Source: Membranipora membranacea
Lineage: Eukaryota > Bryozoa > Gymnolaemata > Cheilostomatida > Membraniporidae
Length of the DNA: 64,000 nt
NCBI GenBank assembly: GCA_914767715.1
Contig: OU612071.1
Coordinates: 1,426,001 to 1,490,000, forward strand
Reading direction: 5' to 3'
Numbering within the stretch: position 1 is the stretch's first letter; each line of letters opens with the position of its first letter. This document shows positions 1 to 10,400 of this stretch, piece by piece. Below the pieces are notes generated by a model that worked only from the letters and a program-made list of their open reading frames with translations, did no database searches and was not told where the DNA came from. A program made the position numbers and the translations under genes.

Positions 1-2
1 TG

Positions 3-269
3 GAAAGTCGAAGATGGCGATATCTGGGGCACACTTTGAGGAGAAAGGATTCAAGCATGGCTGTAAGTCTCGGCTGGGCTCCGGAAGGAAAGAGACTGCC
101 AGGAAGACCGAAAGAAACTTGGATGAGAGTGGTTATGAAGCGATTGGAGACAGTTGGTGTGAAGACCTGGAATGAGGCAGCAGATATAGCGAAAGATAGG
201 GAGATGTGGAAAGCAACTGGGAAGCTGTTATGGGAGCCGCTATGTGTCACGAGACATTCAGCATCATAA
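3..269 (+). pseudogene. 3' end of a non-LTR retrotransposon reverse transcriptase ORF (runs off left edge)
   Basis: This frame is open from the window edge to a stop at about 269. It shows the usual C-terminal signature of LINE ORF2 proteins: W-R-Y-L-G-H near the start, then P-E-G-K-R-x-x-G-R-P-K-x-T-W, and an A-D-I-A-K-D-R-x-x-W motif near the end. The reverse transcriptase core would lie to the left of the window. No start codon can be assigned because the ORF is partial. It is most likely a fragment of a decayed or 5'-truncated copy; no poly(A) tail or target duplication was found downstream. The family assignment rests on the motif pattern and is good, but the LINE clade is not resolved. 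Confidence 0.7.
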
Positions 270-769
270 GTCAAAGTAAGTCATATCTGTAATATTGTGC
301 ACAGGCCTCTCACTTGTTTCCTGGTAGTTATCTTCAAGATTTTATGAATCACTTACTTGGCAATGCTCCCAAATGATAACGTTTGACCTTGTTTATTAAT
401 TTGATTTGGCGGCTTATAGTCTAGTCTTATAGTCAAATCTTTTAACCCAAAGGTGCAACTGTAACGCTGCTGAGCATTGGTCTGAATTTCGGAAAGGTCA
501 ATTTTCTGGCTGAAGTTTTATTTTGTGTCGACAGCGTGTAAAGCGAACTTCTTTTGTGAAAAATTAACTTTTCTCAATTCTCAAGATCGATATTGTGTGA
601 GGTAACCTTGATACAAATCACGCTCAGCTCATTCAATATCACTTCTGTTATTTCGGAAAATGTGGGTGTATATGAAGAAATCGATACCCTCAAATTGTCA
701 GACTAATATTAATTACTGTAATAAATGATCTTGTCTTGCGGTTAATCTGCCAAACTGTTAATATTGATT
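270..769. other. Non-coding stretch, nothing recognised
   Basis: This is A+T-rich sequence with no long ORF, splice-consistent exon or clear repeat. Confidence 0.5.
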
Positions 770-922
770 GGAGAGGTACACACCCGAGGGTGCTGGGGGC
801 TGGAACAATCAACAATGAAAGCTCCCCCAGTGGGACTCGAACCCACAACTCCTGCGGCACTAATCGTGTGGCAGTGAATAGCAAGCGCGCTAACCGATTA
901 CGCCATCTCACCATCCCCAAAA
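770..922 (-). mobile_element. tRNA-derived SINE, family 1, single copy
   Basis: On the minus strand this segment reads from a GGGGATGGTGAGATGGCG head through a Pol III A box (TGGCGTAATCGG) and a B box (GGTTCGAGTCC) to a tail ending GTGTGTACCTCTCC. It matches the tRNA-like part of the units in the 17.7-20.7 kb array almost base for base, differing at a few positions. It lacks the extra 250 bp found between units in that array, which shows that the roughly 153-bp segment moves on its own. It is not a functional tRNA: the acceptor arms do not pair and the spacing between the D and T arms is too long. No convincing target duplication was seen. Confidence 0.8.
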
Positions 923-2013
923 TTAGAAAGTATCACAAGTTATGTGGCAGTGCTGGTACTCAGGCTCTGCTGCATTGATCAGTCATGGTTTCCTAAGTTG
1001 TCTCCTCCGATCATAGAGTTACCTCTTGTGATAACCAATGCAGACAGCCAGTGCAGTGCAATGTAATCACCCAGTTTATATCCAAATTTTAAGCTCAATA
1101 TTGTCCAGATTCATCTCTGTGTTTCTTTTGCAGTGATCAAAGCCAGTGCAACATAACTGAATTTTTTTTTGGTAATCCTTATAGTTAGAGCCTCAGCAAT
1201 TGGTCTGAACCAACTCTTTGTAATAGTAATGCAATAAACTGTTCCCATTATATGAACTCTGTAGAGAGGGTCAGGGATGAGGGCAGGAGATTCATACTCC
1301 GCTCCTGCTCTGCTTGTAAACAAGCAAACACAAAGAAGCCATGATGATTATTCAAGCAAATGAATATAGAGATAGTAGATAATATACCGAAAATGTTAAC
1401 TATGAACTAATAACTCAACTCAGGCAGGCTCCGTCCAACTTTGCTCCTTTCGATTTCCCTTCACATTAGCATTACAGATTTCCAGCATAAATTTGACAAA
1501 TAACCTTGTCACTATGGATTGAATAGGTAGGTCAGATATCGGGTTTATCTTAAGGTTTGGATTCGGGCTGGGTACTGATATGTGTGACTAACACCAACAC
1601 ATTTCTGAGTCTGCGTTCCGCTGACCTCTGGTGAAACCATTAAATTTTTGATAAATTATACAGAGAGTGGCGCAGTAAAAGCGTGGGGTCATACCATGAC
1701 TGCAAAATGAGAACAACAGACTTGAGCAACCATACAATGATCAGCCAATACCAAATCAATCATCTGATCTGATGATGGATTTAACTGTCTACCCAGCATA
1801 TTAATTATGTAAGCCACTGATGATTCAACTTCAGTAGACACAACATATTTTGCTTATTTCATTTTGATCGTGATTCCGACAAGATGTTATTAACATTCTC
1901 TATAGTGCATGGTTAACATATTGAAGAATGAGCACGTTTGAAAGCAAATCTAACAGGGCCTTCCCAAATTACTATTTGAATGAACAGATAGTATTATAGA
2001 GATTGTGAAGGAA
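923..2013. other. Non-coding stretch, nothing recognised
   Basis: There is no ORF over about 70 codons with any recognisable motif, and no obvious repeat structure. Confidence 0.5.
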
Positions 2014-2016
2014 TCA

Positions 2017-2268
2017 GGTTTTCGGTATCATTCTAGATTTCTAGGTCTAGTTTAGAAATTCTGTCATGAGGTTTATTAACAGAAAGTTGAGATTGGAAGG
2101 TACTAAAAAGGTACTATTTTGTATATACTATCCTTAAAATAGTAGGTTTTAAGTACATTCACATCTTAAATTTGTGTGGAATGAGTTGAATCTTGGCCAC
2201 ATGTGGTTAATAAACCTCATAGCAGTTTTGTAAACTAGACCGAGAACTCAAGAATGATACCAAAAACC
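2017..2268. mobile_element. Foldback MITE with ~70-bp terminal inverted repeats
   Basis: The left end starts GGTTTTCGGTATCATTCT. The reverse complement of the right end starts GGTTTTTGGTATCATTCT, and the two arms stay similar for about 70 bp up to the shared GAGGTTTATTAAC. The arms enclose about 110 bp of A+T-rich DNA with no ORF. A 3-bp direct repeat, TCA, flanks the element at 2014-2016 and 2269-2271. This is the structure of a non-autonomous DNA transposon. The superfamily is unclear; the 3-bp duplication would suit PIF/Harbinger, but its sequence is not the usual TWA. Confidence 0.7.
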
Positions 2269-4152
2269 TCATCCCTTAACAATCATTTGAAGTTTTCTTT
2301 CAGAATTTGGTAAATAATGGGACTGTTTTTGGTATGCATAGCTGTCTCCCATTTTATTGTAGGAGGACAACTTGTCACATAGCCATAACCTAAGGTAGGA
2401 GATGCCTATGCAATAAGTACGGGGGGGGGGAGGGTAACAAAGCTTGATAGGTGGTGGTTAAACATATTGGTAAAAACTTGCGACATTATACAAGTCTGCA
2501 ATCACTGTATCAAAGTGCTCTCTGTTTATAGGCAGTACAGAGCACGCCTGGTGGTCAAACAAAAGACATCACTGAGTAATTTGACGTAATGCATCTACAT
2601 GATGAAATCCACAACAACTATTCTCATCTGACACAATTCTCTAGTTTAATGATAACATGGCTCCACAATTAATCATGAATCGAACAAAAGCTACTTTGTA
2701 GAATAAAAGTTTGAGATACCTTTAAGCTCACTGTATGAGTAATGAAGTCTTAGCTGGATTACATCTGGATTAGTCGCTGCATACACAAGTCAAGTCCATA
2801 TGTGTTGGAGTAATCGCTTGGATAATTATCAGTGTGATAAGATTAAATGATGCTATATTTAGCTGCTATTAATTGAGTTAACCCTGTTCAGTAATTAAAA
2901 GTGCCATAGAGCCTAGTTAACAACTCCCTCAGAAACAGTGCTTTTTATAAATTCTGCTTCAGGCCAACAGACTTTGAAAGTGTAACTCTGACGACAATGA
3001 GTTATGAGAGACAGTATTTTCTCAAGCTATAGACAATAGCTTGAATTCCTATGACGATGCGGCTACAAAATAAGAAAACCTTTATTAACCACATCTGATC
3101 CCTTTCAAGGACACATACTACCTTGCCTGTAACGGCTGCCTATTCCCTGACATTTTGTTTGACAAGTTTGCTGCGATTGGTAGCTGATCAATCCAAATCA
3201 ATCAATCTAATGCCAATGGTGAAGTTAAAACAATCACGGGAATACAACCAAATTAAGCATACAGTACAACTACACAGTGCGCTATTTTGTTTCTGACAGA
3301 AATTATTATGGTTATTTAAGTTTTTTAATTTCCTGCTAACATCGGCAATAAAGCGATGTACTGGAGACAGGGACATTGGGACCAAACTCCCTGCTGGGGA
3401 GGAATATCACTGGATCATGATTTTAATACCGGGAACTCTTACCTTTTGTCCAACAAGTAGTTCCTTTAGGTTCAGCCTTAGAGGGTTCTGTTATTGGTTT
3501 GTTCTTATTTCTCCTCAGCCGGTACTCTTATTGTGGTTATTGTGGTTATTGTAGTACCTGCTGTTATTGGAAAGTTTGTTAATCTCAGAGCTTCACCTGA
3601 CCTCAGGTACTTAAATCTCTCCTTACTGTAATAAGAAGCACGGATAAGATTATCCTATGATCTGTCAGCAGTGGCTCTAAGCTGGATGACCTTGTCTGTA
3701 TTTTTAACTTAATCGTGCATCGTCAAATTGTGTTTTCTGTGACTGAGTTGGAGTTTGCCACCAGTAAGCACGCAAACAGCTGATAAGATAGTATGCCTGC
3801 TGAGTGAGGGGGTACTCCTGCCTCCCCGCCCTCCTCTATGAATATGAGGCTTGTTTATACAATGGTTAGAGAAGGAGCACAGTGCCATTTTCTAGCACCA
3901 TAAAAATACTCCCTAACAACCTAACAACAACTTCCTAACAACCGCTCAGCCTAAGCAGGGAGAATGCCTTCTACGGCAGACGAGCTGCGCCATGGGAGAA
4001 AATAATTTCAGACGGCGCAGCTCGGCTAGAGGCAATTTTTGTGTGGTGCAGCTCGGCTAGTTTCAAAATTTGTAACCAAGAGCACATGATTCCTAATATT
4101 GATAGACTTATACATACTTGCTCATCTATCGGAATTGATAAATGAACGGGAA
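2269..4152. other. Non-coding flank with polyG tract, a SINE tail fragment and a short local repeat
   Basis: A G-run lies near 2421-2431. A SINE family-2 tail fragment is listed separately at 2518-2578. A 14-nt motif, CGCAGCTCGGCTAG, occurs twice at about 4016 and 4048, with a related copy just upstream. No coding exon was recognised. Confidence 0.5.
2518..2578 (-). mobile_element. Tail fragment of tRNA-derived SINE family 2
   Basis: The segment aligns with the tail of the SINE at 63659-63790: both carry, on the plus strand, a GGCAG(T/G)ACAGAGC block followed by a C-T-G-G-x-G-G-x-C-A-A-A-C block. Only the tail is present and the Pol III promoter boxes are absent. It is either a 5'-truncated insertion or a decayed relic. 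Confidence 0.5.
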
Positions 4153-4161
4153 TTTATCACA
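4153..4161. repeat. Target-site duplication, left copy (9 bp) of the MULE
   Basis: TTTATCACA lies directly before the left terminal inverted repeat and is repeated exactly at 17448-17456 directly after the right one. Nine base pairs is the characteristic duplication length of Mutator-like elements. Confidence 0.93.
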
Positions 4162-4240
4162 CGGTTTTAGTACTTCGCGTACACGTAATAGCGTAATCCT
4201 ACACGTATTTACAGTGGACACCTAAAATATTATAATAGTC
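4162..4240 (+). repeat. Left terminal inverted repeat of the MULE (79 bp)
   Basis: It begins CGGTTTTAGTACTTCGCG and matches the reverse complement of 17369-17447 at 77 of 79 positions; the differences are a T/A near 4209 and a T/C near 4223. Similarity stops abruptly on both sides. MULE terminal repeats usually bind the transposase and often carry the promoter. The predicted start codon lies about 240 bp inside this repeat. Confidence 0.93.
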
Positions 4241-4477
4241 ACTCTCCCTATTTATTTTTGGAGTTGCCTTTCTTAACAGCTTGTCATAGACTTCCTGACT
4301 GGATGTATTTATTATTTTAAGCCAATCAATGCTGCTCTCACAAATTTTATTTTCTAACTGTCAATTGGATGTTTTGGTAGCAGGAATCCAATTGCATTGC
4401 AGCTGACATTATCCATCAGATGGTGGTCGCCATCTTTTTCTTCTACAAAACAAGCTTGCCAATATAAATGCAACAAT

Positions 4478-7400
4478 ATGGGTGAGTTTGTTAGTTACCC
4501 TCGATATAGTTAGGAGCCATATAGGCACCTGTGGTCTGTTAGTTAAGCTTGCACAACAATGCCCACGTTGACACAGCAGGAGTTTTCCTGGTCAGCAGAC
4601 TTGACTGAACTGAACCACAGGTGACAATAAACAGGCTCATGACAGGCTCTAGTCTATCTATCTATCTTATCTATCTCCTCTGACTGACTGAGTGTCTGCA
4701 GGAGTGACATACATGCATAGACAGATAGTTGCAGATGGCCAAGTGTTTGGTCTAAACTGGCTATCTAGAGTGCTTGGCTAGTCACTGCAGTGCCCCTGTG
4801 GACTGAACATGACATTTTTTATCAAAATGAGAGATGATGATGATCATCATTGCGTTAACCACCACCAAGGTTTGTGTTAGTTTAGTTAGGTATTTATATA
4901 ATATATATTATTTATATATATTAATTACTTATATAATTATATACATTCCATAGTTTTCCAACTCCACCCTCATGATTCAGAATATTGACAAGTACATCAA
5001 ACAAACATAACACTACACTACTTTAAATTTTGTGACTTCGAGAGATTGATGTCAATAAATGGTGAGTTTTTACTCACTTTAGATTTAGGACCTGACTCAC
5101 ATTAATAAGGCACATCAGATGGAAAAGACTTGTAAGATTACTGCTATCATCATATTCTGTGGTTAAAATAGACTTGATTGACAATGAATTTCTCTTAACT
5201 GAAAAGAGGGCGTAAACCTACCTTAATAATTTCGTCTATTTCAAAGTCAGCAAAGTAGTATAGTTATGACATGCGATGCATTGTGCACGACTCACAAGTT
5301 GTAGACATATCAGTCCAAGATCGGATGGCGTAATAGGCCTACCGATCATTGACTGATCTGTAAACTCATGGTGCTGTGCACTAGTATGATGTGTCATGCA
5401 AGGTCGTCCTAATGCCCTGTCACAACATGGTGCACTGTAGTACATGTATTTTAATGTTTGTTATTAATTACGCCAAATTGTGTTATATTCAGCACTGAGT
5501 AAGGTCTACTTTCTAATGTAGACATAGTTCGGTAATTACATAACCGAGTTAAAAAAGAGAGAAGGAGTATGACGTTAAACTCCCTGTTGAGCCACAGCGG
5601 CTTCCATTTTATGATGCAGGAATCAGACAGATATACTGTTTTAATAGTAAGCTAGTTATGGGTTTCTCACTCACAAGCTGATCTCAGTGGTATTAAAACC
5701 ATACTGCCATCGATAATATGTCTATGCACTGTTCATTGAAATGACATTGCGCTTATTTGCTATTGCATTGTTTCAGAATTGGAAGGTATTGCCAACTACG
5801 GAAACAGCTGCTTCCTCAACTGCGGTGTGCAGCTTTTGAGGGCAACCGCTACCGGTCTGTGTAAGTAACGAGCTACCATCTGGTATGGAGTGGCATTACT
5901 CTATACGAAGCAATTATTTGGCATTAGTGGCATTCCCTACTGTAGGCCTGGGCCTTAGCAAATGTTTCTTTTCTTGTCACCAAGCCTACATGCTATTTTA
6001 TGCTTGGGTCATAGTATCTATAGTTGCAGCTTATTGCAGAGTTTATAGGCCTACTAGATCTCCTTTGAATTCCGCAGTAGAAAACTAAGTACATTATAGC
6101 CTACTAGCTGTTATTCCTCATGAATTCAGCGACCCTCTATTAAAGTCAGAATTTATGTAGTTTAACCTATGTAGAAACCCTGACCACTCTGTCCCTCAAT
6201 GGTTAATCACATTGGTTTGTATAATCTGCCAAGTTGCTACTTCCTTATACATACATGTAGTTGTCTTTCAACCAGCGTGAGAGAAAATACCCTAGTGTTC
6301 TCTCTTCGCTAATTAAATAACATGTTTTATCTCCAGGTTTCTCAGATGATTGCTTGCGGTGTATAGCGTCTACCTACCCCGCAAGAGCAGGTGATCATAT
6401 TTACCAGACGGCGAAAGGTACGAGCAGCTTCTTAGTTTCCAAACTCATTCAAATAAATAATACTAATGATTATTGGTGTAAAACGCCTCTTCGCCTTTTA
6501 TTTCTATCGTACCCAGATCATGGAAGATTATCAAAATTCTACAGACAGGCCAGCTGTTTATAAAGGTGGAGGACGATTTGCCAGTCTAATAAGCTTTTTG
6601 TGACTGTTTGATCAACAATTATTTTGAAGGCCCATCATTCAGGCGAAGCATTTGGTAAATAGTACATGTATCTTTTGTTATTCTTTTAGATCATCTTTGT
6701 AACCTCGTTAATGGCAAACAGCAGGATGTTGTCGAGTTAATCCAGGCTATGCTCAACCTGCCGTGTGAAACGTAAGTGTTACAGCACTACGTAACTGTTT
6801 ATTTATTGGAATGACTTCCTAAAAAACTGTGCCAGAGACACTGTAAGATTCTAGTGCTGAGTGAAAATAAAAATATAGCCTCAGATTTTTTATGTGACTA
6901 TACATATACAATCAACAGCAAGGCCTTCATCTACCAACATCCTACATGTAAGAAACAAACATCGTCTTTACTTAACCGTGAGACTGGTGAGCAACAGACC
7001 TTATGTGTTAATGTGTACACACACACACACATTTGCGATTTCATGTGCTAAAAGCTGAAATTTTCCACTGAAGTAATTTTAAAGCTCATTAGAGACAATA
7101 AAAGATTTTGCATTACGTTTGAATGTCACGTTTAGCTAGCAGCAGTGGCGGATCTGGACCCATGTCTGAGGGGGGAGCATTTTTGGCGCGAAGTGCCAAA
7201 AAATATTAGGGCCTGACATTTAAATGCTCCCCCTTTCAGATGAGAATACTCCCCCTACTTCACTAAAATGCTCCCCCACACAATTTTTGAGCTATACAGA
7301 TTATTATAAGTGGCGATGAACCACCATATCATACTACCTAGCACTGTAAACAACAAAGATCTTTGAAAACAACACGCATATAGTTTAAAATGGAGTTTTG

Positions 7401-10400
7401 TAGCAGTTGCCTCCTCATGTAACTAGGTGCAGACATCTTTCAAGAAGGGCAGAATTCAGGCAGCAGACCCTGTCCTTGTCTCTGTACCTTTGTTATTGTC
7501 AAGGGTAGTAGGCAATCTGGACGGACAGTACAGTTTGTATGGAAGAATGAAGTATTTTCAATAGTTTCAACTTAGTTGCAAACACAAAAACGGCTGTAAA
7601 ATGAGTTCTAATCAACGGATTTTGATGCACTTTTTTTTTAAATACTCCTGACATCACTCCCCAACCTCTCAGGGGAGGGGGGAGCCTGTGCTCCTTGGGC
7701 TCACCCCCCAAATCCGCCACTGACTAGCAGTGTGTAAATGTGGAACCTTGGCTCACCCTTTTATTGCCGCCAACAACTCCATCCCACCCTCCTTGTTGTG
7801 ATCAATATTTCGTCACTGATTATATTGACCTCAATGTTGTCCCCTCACACAGAAAGAATGGGCAACTCTGGGAAGCAACACGACCCTGCAAGTTCATACC
7901 TACTATTTTGGTTCACCTGAGTTTTCATTTGCATTAAAAAATTATATTCCATCTTTCAGAGATAGCGCGCGTAACCTGTGGGGGAAAGTCAATACAATTG
8001 TTGTTTGTCATGAATGCAAACAACAACGGAGTGATATACAGGACTTTAATATTCTCCCTGTTGCTATGGTGAGTCCTCTTTCATCAACATTAATATTCGT
8101 ACATTGGTCTTTTATCTGAATGAATGGACAAATCCAGTCATGGTTTCATATAGACTGACCTTGCTGTGTGACCTGGCCGCTCTGCTTACCAGCCCCTCAG
8201 GCGACAGACTGGCCCCAAATGAAGCTTATTCTGTAATCGTCTCCCCCTTGTTACTGTGTCAATATTCATATGTTAGTCATTTCATGATATGCTCTTGTTA
8301 CCGGCCAGGACAGACTACCAGGTCAGTCTAGGTTTCATACAGAGACCTGTGACTTTAAAGCGGCTCCGCTTATTTTAAGCGGCTTTTGGTTAGGGAATAC
8401 ACGGTTTTCAATCATCAACATTGTCTAGCTGTCACCCAATTCACCCATTTTCAAGATATCTATATCATAAATAGACAAAGGGACATTACAAAGGCAGCAA
8501 AATGGCATTTCTAGTCGCTTTTCAGTACAATATAGTCTGTGGAGTCTGATATACACACCTAGTATGCGCTTTTTGAGATCGGAGTACGAGGTTTAAAAGA
8601 AAATTCAATCACAGGTGTGATACAGTTAATAAGGCAAGAAGTTCTTTTGTGCTCAGCAACACACTTGGATTTTTTCACCGTGTCATGTAAGGCGTGATAG
8701 GAGCAATCGATCCGATACGCTTGCGGGTACATGGGCTATTCTGGTTTGTGGAAATATAAATATAGCTGTTTCGTCAATAATAATGCAGTAGTCAAAATAT
8801 GTAACCACTCCGTGATGTTACTTTGGATTTTGGTCAGATTTAATTGGTAGTCACATATATATGATTTTGTGAACGTAATATAGTAAGATAGTAATGTTTA
8901 TTGCCGCTGATGATTCACAAATGTTGAGTCAAAAAGGAGGAAAGCTAGAAAAATATTTTGTAAATGTAACTTTGCTGTACTGAGAATTAAATCTGATACA
9001 GAACATTGGACTATCAATCATGCATGCAGTTAGTTATATAATTTACAAAATTGCAGAAAAAGCTATCACTGCCGTCCGGGACTTTAAGCGTGAAATCTTA
9101 TTGGTCCTGATCAGTTAATAAATTCCATGTTTGTAATGTGACGGCAAATATGCAAGATGTTAATTTTTGTGAGATCACTGTTTATTCTACTTTAAGGATG
9201 GTGGTTCACTTCAAGCTGGGCTCACGACATATCTTTCAGCAGTTGCACTGGATGAGTTCTCCTGTAGCAGGTATTTATGTGGGTTTCTGATGGGTTACTA
9301 TCGATCTAGACTGGGCGTCAAAGGACAGTTTGCCTTGGTATGGTCTCACAATATGAAATATTTTGAAACTAGACACTAAGTGATTTTTCCGAAAAATAAA
9401 TTTTCGGGATTCAGCGAAATTTTGCAATGAGCAACTAGCCTCAAGGTCAATCCTAGTATTCAACAAGGGCTAGTCTATTTTAAGCTTTTTGGCTTGAAAA
9501 CATGGCAAGAGCTCTGCTTAACGAGGTTACCCAATTTCAGGGATTTTGATGTTCACATTTTTGCTGTTGTAATTTTTAGTTATTGCTGATCTGTCATAAG
9601 AGTTTATGTCTACATATTGCCCAGCCTAGATCGATCAGATTTCGCACCAGTGCTATCATACTAAAATTGTATAGCTAGATTTCCCTGGATCCCTGCTTTC
9701 ATGATTATGGGCAAATAATATTCCACTATACATGTTTCATGCATCAACTTCTCGAACATTCGAATTTATCCAATGCAGAAATAGTTAGGAGTAATCGTCG
9801 CATTCAAATTGTGGGCACAAATCCTTGAAAACAACCCCTTCAAACTTCGCTTTATTGTAGCAAGGTTCCAATGGCTCCTGAGCACCTTCTACAACACTGT
9901 CATTTGCAGGGAGTCTTGGAGATCCCCACCCCCCCCCCCCCCCCTTAAACGTGGCTTGAGCATGGTTCTGCATTATTTTATAATTTTGTATAACTCACTC
10001 TAGTAGTTTATTGCTGTATAATATCAACCTTAGTCTTCCAAATTAATTCTCACAGCGCTGTCCTGGGCCTCTATTAGATATGCAACTGTGCACTGGGCTC
10101 CATTCTTTTACACACTCTGAAATCGGTCTAAATCTGAATGAAAACAAACTGAAACCAGGACTATCCATTCCAGGAAGAAAGCAGTTGAAACTGCTCATTA
10201 GAAAATAAATTGAACAACTGCTTTATGCCTAACGTGTGCTATTCCATGGCGAACTGTACTCTGAGTGGTATTTTCTTCTCTCATTGCAGTTGTGGCACTA
10301 AAGGTACATGTACTCAGAAAGCTGAGTTCGAAACGACACCCGATGTCTTAAATATCCAGCTACCACTGTTCACTGAGAATCTTCGAAAGCTCAAGGTTAA

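Noticed and set aside
8150-8335. Inverted TAGACTGACC/GGTCAGTCTA pair in a USP intron
   Set aside because: The arms are only about 12 bp and no target duplication is seen; too weak to call an element.
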